From: Blastococcus sp. | GTDB lineage: Bacteria > Actinomycetota > Actinomycetes > Mycobacteriales > Geodermatophilaceae | Assembly (NCBI GenBank): GCA_025965795.1 | Contig: JAOPWH010000095.1 | Span: 1 to 49,604 of the forward strand | DNA: 49,604 nucleotides | Direction of reading: 5' to 3' | Part shown: one piece after another, positions 27,101 through 35,103 of the stretch | How positions within the stretch are numbered: position 1 is the stretch's first letter | How the letters are laid out: each line of letters opens with the position of its first letter | Position numbers and translations under genes: made by a program | Notes under the pieces: model-generated | What the model was told of the DNA's origin: nothing | The model's database searches: none | What the model saw: only the letters and a program-made list of their open reading frames with translations

Positions 27101-28616
27101 TCATCGGGTGCCGGGGCACGGTGACCGTCGCGGGGCCGGCGGAACGGGCGTTGGGCTCGCGCGACGCGTCGGAGGCGGTGTAGGCGACGCCCGCCTGCGC
27201 CAGGACCGGTCCGAGGAACGGATTGTCCGACGGCTGCTGCGGCAGCACGGCCAGCCCGGAGTGCTCTCCGGTGACCAGCTCGGTCCGGTCGAAGTCGGTG
27301 AAGCGCGCTGCGCCCCACGCCTGGTTCTGCTGGATCTGGGCGAGCAGGAATTCCGGCGCGGCCCAGTACGTGCCCGCCTGCAGGGCCCCGGCGACCTCCG
27401 GATCCTGACGCGGGGTGTCCGTCGGCGCGGTGGCGCAGCGCCAGGAGCCCCCGACGACGGTCGGCGCGATCTGGATGCAGCCCAGGTAGGGGTGGGTCGA
27501 GGTGTGGTTGACCCAGGAGAACTCGGCCTGTGCAGCGAGGAAGGCGTCGAGCAGCGGGTCGGGAGCGGTCGCCGGAAGTCCAGCGCCTTCCTTCCACACG
27601 GTGCTGCCGCCGCCGTTGAAGACCATGTCCAGCCGGAAGTCGTTGGCCTTCTGCCATGCGGCGAGCCGGCTGACGTCGGCGGCGGTCATGCGGATGTCCT
27701 TGGTGGTCACGGCCGGGTCGACGCAGTCGTCGCCGGGCGTGCAGTTGCCGGCCACGCTCCACCGGCCGTCGGGCAGGAAGACGTCGTCGACCTGGACGGC
27801 GAAGTAGTTGCGCTGGTGGCCCAGGTGGATGCCGCGGGTCATCCAGGTGACGACGCCGTGCGCGACGTCGTTCCACCACTGCATGGCCGGGTTGAAGGCT
27901 GCGGTGAGGACGAGCTCCTCCTGGCCGCCCTGGGCGTACACGCCTGCCAGGACGCCGCTGTTGGCGCCCACGGAGGCGGTCAGGAGGGGGGTGAACGTCT
28001 CTCCGGCGGGCAGCGGGGACAGCGGCTGGGCCAGGTACGCGTACACCTCACCGTTGGCCGGGTCGAAGTCGTCGATCGGCACCGACCCGTCGAGGTAGGC
28101 GAAGGGGCCGGACAGACCGGCCGGGGTGACCGTGACGGTGCCGCCGTCGAGGTTGCCCGCGTAGTTCGGTGCGCTGAGGCCCATGGCCGCGCCCGGCCAG
28201 TTGTACGCACTCACCTGACGCACCCCGTAGGCGCGCTCGTACGCGGTCAGGGCCGAGACCTCGGCCGCGCTCAGTCCACCACCGTCGTGATTGGGCACGA
28301 CCACGGCCTGGAACCGCCCGGTGGAGGTGGCGCCGTCGGCCAGGAAGGCCGCGTCGACGGCCGGCCGGCCGGCCGCGCCGATGTCGACCTTCGTGAACGG
28401 AACACCTTCGCGGAGCAGCTGGGTGGCGATCGCCTCCACCGACGGGTCGCCGTTGCTGACGACCAGGACCCGCAGGTTCACCCGCTGGTCGACGGCGGCC
28501 TGGGCGGTCCCGGGAGAGAGCGGCACGCTCACCAGCGCCAACGCCGTGACGGCGAGGACCGCCGCGCCGCGCCGCGCGAGCCAGGTACGGACGCGTGCCT
28601 GCATGGATGACCGCAT
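24138..28616 (-). CDS. Secreted Agd3-like (CE18-type) polysaccharide deacetylase with C-terminal fibronectin type III array
   Basis: Signal peptide; LRVLVVSNGDPSVEAIATQLLREGVPFTKVDI N-terminal module; GHQRNYFAVQVDDVFLPDGRW and WVNHTSTHPYLGC (D-D and HxxxH-type metal motifs), RPFYAHQSNLAEDG; then eight FnIII repeats. Confidence 0.85.
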   Translation of the reverse strand: MRSSMQARVRTWLARRGAAVLAVTALALVSVPLSPGTAQAAVDQRVNLRVLVVSNGDPSVEAIATQLLREGVPFTKVDIGAAGRPAVDAAFLADGATSTGRFQAVVVPNHDGGGLSAAEVSALTAYERAYGVRQVSAYNWPGAAMGLSAPNYAGNLDGGTVTVTPAGLSGPFAYLDGSVPIDDFDPANGEVYAYLAQPLSPLPAGETFTPLLTASVGANSGVLAGVYAQGGQEELVLTAAFNPAMQWWNDVAHGVVTWMTRGIHLGHQRNYFAVQVDDVFLPDGRWSVAGNCTPGDDCVDPAVTTKDIRMTAADVSRLAAWQKANDFRLDMVFNGGGSTVWKEGAGLPATAPDPLLDAFLAAQAEFSWVNHTSTHPYLGCIQIAPTVVGGSWRCATAPTDTPRQDPEVAGALQAGTYWAAPEFLLAQIQQNQAWGAARFTDFDRTELVTGEHSGLAVLPQQPSDNPFLGPVLAQAGVAYTASDASREPNARSAGPATVTVPRHPMNIYYNAGTFSDQIDEYNWYYTSRANGGGGICEANPATSTCIAPLAAGSAAEARASFDSYLKPLEVRNALSRVLSNDPRPFYAHQSNLAEDGILYPVVQGVLDSYRAVHAANAPVVRTDLRSQSEVLTRMSSWKSAADGVSAYLDGSGVHVADAAAQVPVTVPAGTKVSGASLESYGGELSGWTSGTLTAVPTTPRGGYIGTSTVIAPDAPTMGTATAGNAAATLTWTAPVLDGGSPVTGYVVSVYEGDSATPARTVPVAGATAAQIAGLTNGTPYTFTVAAVNSVGTSPASGRSASVTPAAPATVPGAPVLGTAIAGNTTAAVTWTAPAADGGAAITGYRVSVFQGTGTAAVRTVDVAAPATTADVPGLANGTAYSLSVAAVNSVGTGPDSARSALVTPATVAGAPTITSVTPGNASATVAWTAPAETGGAPVTGYVVSVYQGTGTTAVRTVEAAATATSAQLTGLVNGTAYTVTVAARNTAGLGTASAASAVTPLAPMTVPGAPAITSVTAGNAAAALAWTAPVSTGGTPVTGYVVSVFEGTGTTAVRTVEAATTATTVTGLRNGTSYSFAVSARNAAGLGAASGRSGTVTPSTVPGVPAIGEATPGNASASVGWTMSTDTGGSALTGYVVRAYAGTASTPAVTLQVPASATRATVGGLVNGTGYTFTVAAVNANGAGAESGRSARVVPAAGAATPGAPTIGTATPGNGTATVNWTAPAEPGTSPVLGYAISAAGPAGTPAVRTVLAGWWATSATVSGLTNGVPYTFTVTALNWSGAGARSAPSNPVIPLAPAALPGAPRIGAATAGDGWVSVSWTAPRSTGGSPITGYLVSVSVGNMVVQQASAGAGDTRATVPGLRNGISYTVRVSAASAAGIGAASDRSNSVTPAVRPDAPTSVRATAGDRRLTVRWAEPADDGGSDITGYLVSVFTGSGSEPVRTVKASRNATSVTVSDLTNGKAYTVTVAAVNAAGAGDDSARSETVTAKK
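24141..26490 (-). repeat. Eight tandem FnIII-domain repeats (protein-level), about 95-100 aa each
   Basis: Recurrent PGAPxIGxATxGNxxAxVxWTAPxxxGGxxxTGYxVSVxxG...VRTV...GLxNGTxYxFTVAAxNxxGxGxxSxRSxxVTP. Confidence 0.9.
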
Positions 28617-28631
28617 GGTGTTCTGCTCCCC

Positions 28632-28663
28632 CGATTACCGAATGTCGTCACCGACGGTAATCG
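28632..28663. promoter_or_regulatory. Perfect 9-bp dyad upstream of the Agd3-like start codon
   Basis: CGATTACCG-N14-CGGTAATCG, 16 bp upstream of the ATG at 28616. Confidence 0.45.
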
Positions 28664-28809
28664 CGGAAAAGGCCAGGTCCAGGGCGTTCTCCGGGCAGAG
28701 CACCCCAAGGGGGGAGGCGATGTGACGCAGCGTGTGCGGGCAATGACGGTGAGCGGATCATTGCTGGTGGTGGCGGCCTGCCGCAGGTATGCCGGTCCGC
28801 CACCTCGAC

Positions 28810-29340
28810 CTTCACCGCCGTCGCCGGCAGCCGCTCGGCATGCACGACGGCCTGCACCAGTCGCTGCGCCGCATGGGCCAGCACGACCTCGCCCGCTCCG
28901 GCCAGTCCCTGGAGCCGGGCGGCGAGGTTCACGGCATCGCCGACCGCGAGCCGTTGCCCGCCGTCCCCGGGGGCGGTGCCGGCGACCACCGCGCCGGTGC
29001 TCACCCCGATCCGTACCTGCAGGCGGACGCCGAACAGGCGGTCCAGCTCGCCGTTCAGTGCCTCCACGGCCGGGGGGATGGCCGCGGCGGCGCGCACCGC
29101 CCGCAGGGCGTCGTCCTCGCGCAGCATCGGGATGCCGAAGATCGCCAGGACCGCATCGCCGAGGAACTTCTCCACTGTGCCGCCGTGCCGCTTCACCGAT
29201 CGCTGCAGCACCGCGAAGTAGCGCTCCAGAACCGTGCGCACGGCTTCCGGGCCGAGCCGCTCACCCAGCTCGGTGGAGCCGACGAGATCGCAGAAGAGCA
29301 CGGTCACCGTCTTGCGGACTTCCCGGGCGGCCGACGCGCC
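28810..29340 (-). pseudogene. Truncated class III adenylate/guanylate cyclase domain (remnant)
   Basis: EVRKTVTVLFCDLVGSTELGERL...HGGTVEKFLGDAVLAIFGIP...VRIGVSTGAVVAG...RLAVGDAVNLAARLQ; no plausible start upstream (frame reads into tRNA-Thr) and homology ends abruptly at LPATAVK. Confidence 0.7.
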
Positions 29341-29342
29341 GG

Positions 29343-29418
29343 TGGAGCCGACGAGGGGACTTGAACCCCTAACCGCCCGATTACAAGTCGGGTGCGCTAC
29401 CAATTGCGCCACGTCGGC
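29343..29418 (-). tRNA. tRNA-Thr (TGT anticodon), encoded CCA
   Basis: GCCGACGTGGCGCAATTGGTAGCGCACCCGACTTGTAATCGGGCGGTTAGGGGTTCAAGTCCCCTCGTCGGCTCCA folds as a 76-nt cloverleaf with CTTGTAA anticodon loop. Confidence 0.97.
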
Positions 29419-29465
29419 GGCCGACCACCACGGGTGGCCGGGTCGATCGTAGGTGCCCGCGCCGG

Positions 29466-30191
29466 TCAGGCTGCGTCGGTTCCCGCGGTCCGGTCGCGCC
29501 GGACGTAATCGGCCGGATCGCTGCCGGGCACCGGGCCGGCGAGCATCCACCGTGCGAATCCCACGGGGTCACGCAGCTCCAGCTCGTCGAGCGCCTCCTG
29601 TCGTCGGCCCACCAGGACCGCACGGGCGGCCGGATCGAGCCGGCCGGCCAAGGCGGCCGACGTGCGCAGCCATTCCTGGCCGAGGTGCCTGGTGGACAGG
29701 CTGCGCACGGGGGCCAGCAGGTGGGACACCGACGCGCCCGCGCCCCCGGGCGGGTGCAGCTGGCCGAGGGCGGGAGGCGTCGCGGACGCCTGAGCGGACC
29801 GCGCACCGTGCAGCAGCCAGTACGCCGCACCCGCCATGACCGCCGTTCCCCCGAGGAGGGCGGCGATCACGCCACCGGCCAGCCCGGCGGTGCCCGCCAG
29901 TGCCAGCAGCACGGCCACCGTCCAGGCGGCGCCCTGCGCAGCGGCGCCGAGAGCCGCACGCAGATCGGCGTGCGCCCCCTCACGGGCGATCGCCCCGCAG
30001 AGACAGCCGGCGAACACACCGGCCACCACGACGGCGATGAGGCCGGGCCCCCGCAGGGCGAGCCCCCCGGCGAGCGCCAGCACACCGCCGACGACCGCGC
30101 CGAGGACGACGAGGGAACGGACGAGGGAACCGCGAGTGGGCACGGGCAGCCTCCTGGCGCGCCGGAACGGGAGGACGGTCAGGTCGGTCAC
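29466..30191 (-). CDS. Hypothetical membrane protein (241 aa)
   Basis: Four hydrophobic helices plus a polar C-terminal domain; no family recognised. Confidence 0.7.
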   Translation of the reverse strand: MTDLTVLPFRRARRLPVPTRGSLVRSLVVLGAVVGGVLALAGGLALRGPGLIAVVVAGVFAGCLCGAIAREGAHADLRAALGAAAQGAAWTVAVLLALAGTAGLAGGVIAALLGGTAVMAGAAYWLLHGARSAQASATPPALGQLHPPGGAGASVSHLLAPVRSLSTRHLGQEWLRTSAALAGRLDPAARAVLVGRRQEALDELELRDPVGFARWMLAGPVPGSDPADYVRRDRTAGTDAA

Positions 30192-30319
30192 GGGCCGTCG
30201 GACGGCGCACTACCCACTTCGCCGTCCTGATGCACTCCGGATGCGCCCAGGGTCTTCCGTCCCGGTGCTGTGGCGAGGACGCTGGGGACGACCGGACCGA
30301 CTGCTCATGGAGGTGCGTC

Positions 30320-31243
30320 GTGTCGACGTCCACCCCGCTCGCCCCGCCCGAGACCGCCGCGCCCGAGACCGCGGCCGGGCAGCCGGACGCGGCTCCGCCC
30401 GCTCGCGACGTGGTCGTGGGCGTCGACGGCAGCGAGTGCGCGCTGCGCGCCGTCCGCTGGGCAGCGCGCGAGGCAGCGCTGCGCGGCGCACCGCTGCGCA
30501 TCGTCCACGCCGCCTCCTACCTGGGAAGGGGCGGTGCGTCCGGCCCTCCGCTCGAACTGGCGCGCGCCCGGTCGATCACCGCGCAGGCCTTCACCGTCGC
30601 GCGGCACACCGAACACGACCTCCGCGCCTCGACCGAGGTCGTGCCCGGCGACCCGGTCGGCACGCTGCTGCGAGCGGCGGCCGCGAGCCAATTGGTCGTC
30701 CTGGGCAGTTCGACGACGGGTGCGGCCGACGAACTGGTGCTCGCTCCGGTCGCGGCCCGGCTGGCGGCCCGCTCGCCTCAGCCGGTCATCGTGGTCCCGC
30801 GCCGGCGCACCGGCCCGCCGGTGGGACGCCCGGTCGTCGCCGTGCTCGGCATCGGCGACCCCGAGGACGACGAGGCGGTGGCCGAGTTCGCCGCCACGGC
30901 CGCACGCCGGGCGGGTGTGTCGCTCACCGTGCTGCAGACCCGCCCCACCGCGCGCACCGAGGCCGCCACCTGGACCGACGTCCCCACGGAATGGAGCCGG
31001 CGACAACCCGACCTCGAGGTGCACCGCACCGAGCTCCCCCGGGCGTCGGCCGGCGACCTGCTCAGCGCTGCCTGCCCCGCGCCTCTCCTGGTGCTCAGCG
31101 CCGGTCACGGGCACCTGCTGCACCGCACGCTCGACGGGCCGCACCGGTGGCTGCTCCGGCACTGCACATCACCCATGGCCCTCGTTCCGCCGGCCCAGCG
31201 AAGCGAGCGCGGCCGGCGCGAGGAGGGTGCGCCGCAGAACTGA
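30320..31243 (+). CDS. Universal stress protein family (tandem UspA domains)
   Basis: DVVVGVDGSECALRAVRWAAREAALRGAPLRIVHA; VVLGSSTTGAADELVLAPVAARLAARSPQPVIVV; second, degenerate Usp domain. Confidence 0.92.
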   Translation: MSTSTPLAPPETAAPETAAGQPDAAPPARDVVVGVDGSECALRAVRWAAREAALRGAPLRIVHAASYLGRGGASGPPLELARARSITAQAFTVARHTEHDLRASTEVVPGDPVGTLLRAAAASQLVVLGSSTTGAADELVLAPVAARLAARSPQPVIVVPRRRTGPPVGRPVVAVLGIGDPEDDEAVAEFAATAARRAGVSLTVLQTRPTARTEAATWTDVPTEWSRRQPDLEVHRTELPRASAGDLLSAACPAPLLVLSAGHGHLLHRTLDGPHRWLLRHCTSPMALVPPAQRSERGRREEGAPQN

Positions 31244-31285
31244 CCGGGGACGGCCGCGTCCGGCCCACCGGGCAGGATCGCCCCC

Positions 31286-32062
31286 GTGAGTTCCTCCGTG
31301 GTCGAGCTCGGCCCACGCCTGGCGGTCGCCCTGGTGGCGCTGACCATCCTCGCCGCCGGGAGCGGGCGGCTGTCCGGGCTGGGCCAGGAGCGGCCGGTCC
31401 TGGTCGCGGCAGTGCGGGCCACGATCCAGCTCGCCGCCGTGTCCGCGGTCCTGCTGGCCGTCGTCGACTCCCTGGCCCTGTCCGCGGCCTTCGTCCTGCT
31501 GATGGTCTCCGTCGCCACCCTGACCGCCGCGGAACGGGTCACCGGGCGGTCCCTGCGGTCCCCGTCCGCGACGCGGGGGCTGCTGTGGACGGCGCTGCCG
31601 ATCCTCGGCGGGGCGGCGCCCGTCGTCGCCCTCGTGCTGGGCAGCGGCACGGTGCCGCTGCGCGGCACCGCGGTCATCCCGGTCGCGGGGATCCTCGTCG
31701 GCGGCGCGATGACGGCGACGTCGCTGGCCGGCCGGCGGATGCGCGACGAGCTGACCAGCCGGCGGGGTGAGGTCGAGGCCGCCCTGGCCCTCGGTTTCCT
31801 GCGACGGGACGCCGTCCTGCTCGTCGCCAGGCCGGTGGCCGCCACCGCCCTCGTCCCGCCCCTGGACCAGACCCGCACCGTCGGACTGGTCACCCTGCCG
31901 GGAGCCTTCGTCGGCGTCCTGCTCGGCGGCGGCAGTCCGATGCAGGCCGGCGCCGCCCAGCTCCTGGTGCTGATCGGCCTGCTGGCGGCGGAGGTCCTCG
32001 CCGTCTGGGTGGTGACCGAGCTGGTGGCGCGCGGCGCACTGCTGGACGACGTGCCCCGCTGA
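31286..32062 (+). CDS. UPF0014/FetB-like ABC transporter permease
   Basis: VRATIQLAAVSAVLLAV...IPVAGILVGGAMTATSLAGRRMRDEL...LGFLRRDAV...GLVTLPGAFVGVLLGGGSPMQAGAAQLLV. Confidence 0.9.
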   Translation: MSSSVVELGPRLAVALVALTILAAGSGRLSGLGQERPVLVAAVRATIQLAAVSAVLLAVVDSLALSAAFVLLMVSVATLTAAERVTGRSLRSPSATRGLLWTALPILGGAAPVVALVLGSGTVPLRGTAVIPVAGILVGGAMTATSLAGRRMRDELTSRRGEVEAALALGFLRRDAVLLVARPVAATALVPPLDQTRTVGLVTLPGAFVGVLLGGGSPMQAGAAQLLVLIGLLAAEVLAVWVVTELVARGALLDDVPR

Positions 32063-32168
32063 GACGCCCAGCAATCTCACAGCCCACCTCCAGCGTCGGG
32101 CCAGCGGGCGGTCGCACAGTAGAGCCATCGCGACGGCCGCATGGTCGTGCGAAGGGAGGACACGAACA

Positions 32169-33656
32169 GTGAGCACATCCGATCAGCCGGGCCCGTCGGG
32201 ATCCTCCGCCGGTCGCGACCCCCAGAACCCGTTCCCGGCCGGGACGCCGGAAGCGGCTGTTCCGCGGGCACAGCCCGACGGCACGGCGCCGACCACCCCG
32301 CAGCCGTCCGCGAGCCCCTACGCCGGGCATGAGCGGTCCGGAGTGAACCAGCCCTACGGCGGTGTCCCGGTCTCGCCCGGCACCGAGCCGTACGCACCCG
32401 TGCCGCCGTACACCGGCCGGCCCTACAGCACCCAGCCGTTCAGCGGCCGGCCCTACGGCAGCGCCCAGTCCTCCGGCGCAGGGGCGTTCGGCGCGGGCCC
32501 GCTCGGCGGCTACCCGCAGGCCGCCGGCGCAGAGGGCGCGACGGCCACGGCGTCACCGCGCCGCGCCGGCCGGCTCCGCCTGGGAGTGGCCGGCCTCGTC
32601 GTGGGCGCCCTCATCGGTGGCGGTGCCGGGGCGGGCGCGGCCACGCTGCTCGCCGACCCCTCGGCGCCGGCGCCCTCCTCGGCATCGGCGCAGAGCGTCG
32701 TCATCCAGAACCCGAGGTCGGCCACCACGGCGACCGCGGCAGCGGCCAAGGCGGCCCCCAGCGTCGTCACGCTCTACGTGGCCAACGGCTCCAGCTCGGG
32801 CAGCGGATCGGGCGTGGTCCTCACCGACGACGGCTACGTGCTGACCAACAACCACGTCGTCACCCTCGACAGCACCGGCACGGGCACGGTGCAGGTGCGC
32901 ACCGCCGAGGGCACCCTCTACGACGCCACGGTCGTCGGCACCGACCCCACCTCCGACCTCGCGGTGGTCAAGCTGGACGGCGTCCAGGGACTCACCCCCG
33001 CCACCTTCGCGGACTCCGCCAAGGTGCAGGTGGGGGACGTGGCCGTCGCCATCGGCGCCCCGCTGGGACTGTCGAACACCGTGACCGACGGCATCATCAG
33101 TGCCACCGGGCGCGCCGTGGCCACCGGCTCGACCCAGAACGACAGCACCGTCATCGACGCCCTGCAGACCGACGCGGCGATCAACCCGGGCAACTCCGGC
33201 GGCGCGCTGGTCAACGGGGCCGGCGAGGTCATCGGCATCAACACCGCCATCGCCACCGTCGCCTCCGGCGTTCCGGGCGGGCAGTCGGAGAGCGGCAACA
33301 TCGGCGTCGGCTTCGCGATCCCGAGCAACACCGCGGACCGGATCGCCCGCGAGATCATCCAGAACGGCAAGGCGACGCGAGCCTTCCTCGGGGTGAGCGC
33401 CCGAACCGACAGCACCCAGGGCAGCTCCGTCGGCTCCGGCGCCGGCGTCGTCTCGGTCGAGCCCGGTGGCGCGGCTGCCGATGCGGGCCTGAAGGTCGGC
33501 GACGTCGTCACCGCCGTCGACGACCGGCCGGTGACCACCTCCACCGAGCTGACCGCCGCGGTCCGCAGCCACGCCCCTGGCGACCAGGTCACGCTCACCG
33601 TTCGGCGCGGCGCCGACAGCACGACTGTCCAGGTCACGCTGGGCAGCACCAGCTGA
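32169..33656 (+). CDS. HtrA/DegP-like trypsin-family serine protease with PDZ domain
   Basis: TM; SGSGVVLTDDGYVLTNNHVV (His), DPTSDLAVVKLD (Asp), QTDAAINPGNSGGALVN (Ser), C-terminal PDZ GVVSVEPGGAAADAGLKVGDVVTAVDDRPV. Confidence 0.96.
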   Translation: MSTSDQPGPSGSSAGRDPQNPFPAGTPEAAVPRAQPDGTAPTTPQPSASPYAGHERSGVNQPYGGVPVSPGTEPYAPVPPYTGRPYSTQPFSGRPYGSAQSSGAGAFGAGPLGGYPQAAGAEGATATASPRRAGRLRLGVAGLVVGALIGGGAGAGAATLLADPSAPAPSSASAQSVVIQNPRSATTATAAAAKAAPSVVTLYVANGSSSGSGSGVVLTDDGYVLTNNHVVTLDSTGTGTVQVRTAEGTLYDATVVGTDPTSDLAVVKLDGVQGLTPATFADSAKVQVGDVAVAIGAPLGLSNTVTDGIISATGRAVATGSTQNDSTVIDALQTDAAINPGNSGGALVNGAGEVIGINTAIATVASGVPGGQSESGNIGVGFAIPSNTADRIAREIIQNGKATRAFLGVSARTDSTQGSSVGSGAGVVSVEPGGAAADAGLKVGDVVTAVDDRPVTTSTELTAAVRSHAPGDQVTLTVRRGADSTTVQVTLGSTS

Positions 33657-33767
33657 GACGTGCCGCCCAGCACCCGGGCGGCATCCGGGACCCCCTGCCC
33701 CCTGCAGCGACCCGCCCCGAGCGGGCGAGCAGTAGGGGGTAGGGGGTTCTTCTCTAGGCTGGGGCGG

Positions 33768-35048
33768 GTGCCGGCCCTCCGATCGACCGCCCCCCTGGGC
33801 ACCTCCCTCGACGATCCACAGCGCGCCCGCGACCTTGCCCGGATGAAGCGGCTGGCCACGGGCCTCTTCGGTGTCGCCGCGGCGGTCTTCCTCGCCTGCG
33901 TCCTGCTGGGCTCCGACGCCGGCCCGTGGGTGGGCTACGTGCGGGCCACGGCGGAGGCCTCGATGGTCGGTGCGCTCGCCGACTGGTTCGCCGTCACCGC
34001 ACTCTTCCGGCACCCGCTCGGGCTGCCGATCCCGCACACCGCGATCATCCCGCGGAAGAAGGACCAGATCGGGGCCAGCCTCGGCACGTTCGTCCAGGAG
34101 AACTTCCTGACCCGCGCCGTGGTGGAGGAGAAGCTCACCACGATCGACGTCCCCGGGCGGCTGGGCGGGTTCCTCGCCGCCCCCGGCCGCGCGGAGCGGC
34201 TGGCCGGTGACGCCTCCGCCGTGGTCACCGCCCTGACCGAGCTGCTCAAGGACGAGGACCTCGAGCCGGCGGTCGCGGCCATCGTCGACCGCAAGCTGCA
34301 CGCGACACCGGCCGCTCCGGTGCTCGCCCGCGTCCTCGAACTCGTGGTGGAGGGAGACCGACACCAGGAGGTGCTGTCGGCGGCGCTCCGGCTGCTGGCC
34401 CGGTTCCTCGAGGAGAACCGGCTGGTGTTCCGCGCGCAGCTCGGCGACGCCTCGCCGGCCTGGGTGCCCGACTGGGTGGACGACCGGGTGTTCGACCGCG
34501 TCTTCGCCGGGCTGCAAGGGTTCCTCGACGAGGTGGGCGACGACCCGCGGCACGAGCTGCGCCGGTCCTACGACGCGCGGCTGCGTGTCTACGTCCATGC
34601 CCTGCGGACCGATCCCGACACCGCCGGCCGGATCGAGGAGCTGAAGAAGGAACTGCTCGAGCACCCCGCCGTCCGCACCTGGTCGGGGTCGCTGTGGACC
34701 AGCGCGAAGAACGCCGTCCTCACCGCCGCCGCCGATCCCGACTCCGAGCTGCGCACCCGGGTGGCCTCGATGATCGGCCAGCTCGCCCGATCGCTGCAGA
34801 CCGACCCGACCCTGCGCGAACTGGTGCAGCGGCACACGCACACCATCGCCGGCTACCTCGTCGATCGGTTCTCCGGCGACCTCGCCGACCTGGTCAGCAG
34901 CACCGTCGAGCGCTGGGACACCGAGGAGACCAGCCGCCGGATCGAGCTCCAGGTGGGCCGGGACCTGCAGTGGATCCGGGTGAACGGAACCGTCGTCGGC
35001 GGCCTCGCCGGCCTCGTGATCTACAGCGTGGCCCAGCTACTCGGCTGA
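33768..35048 (+). CDS. DUF445 family membrane protein
   Basis: MVGALADWFAVTALFRHPLGLPIPHTAIIPRKKDQIGASLGTFVQENFLT and C-terminal VNGTVVGGLAGLVIYSVAQLL. Confidence 0.92.
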   Translation: MPALRSTAPLGTSLDDPQRARDLARMKRLATGLFGVAAAVFLACVLLGSDAGPWVGYVRATAEASMVGALADWFAVTALFRHPLGLPIPHTAIIPRKKDQIGASLGTFVQENFLTRAVVEEKLTTIDVPGRLGGFLAAPGRAERLAGDASAVVTALTELLKDEDLEPAVAAIVDRKLHATPAAPVLARVLELVVEGDRHQEVLSAALRLLARFLEENRLVFRAQLGDASPAWVPDWVDDRVFDRVFAGLQGFLDEVGDDPRHELRRSYDARLRVYVHALRTDPDTAGRIEELKKELLEHPAVRTWSGSLWTSAKNAVLTAAADPDSELRTRVASMIGQLARSLQTDPTLRELVQRHTHTIAGYLVDRFSGDLADLVSSTVERWDTEETSRRIELQVGRDLQWIRVNGTVVGGLAGLVIYSVAQLLG

Positions 35049-35103
35049 GTGTGTGCGCCGACGCCCCCTTCGTGCGTCCGGAACGGGGCGCCGGCGCACA
35101 CGC

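Noticed and set aside
26655-28610. 651-aa plus-strand ORF antisense to the Agd3-like gene
   Set aside because: No recognisable motifs and mirror-frame composition; the minus strand encodes a clear secreted enzyme.
28648-29550. 300-aa ORF running through tRNA-Thr as an intact cyclase gene
   Set aside because: Its N-terminal 70 aa are translated tRNA and flanking sequence and the last about 50 aa are non-homologous; treated as a domain remnant.
33662-33682. GCCGCCC...GGGCGGC inverted repeat after htrA as a terminator
   Set aside because: Short stem with no U-tract; plausible but too weak to list as a feature in such GC-rich DNA.
32553-34841. 762-aa minus-strand ORF antisense to htrA and the DUF445 gene
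   Set aside because: Shadow ORF; both plus-strand genes have clear family signatures.
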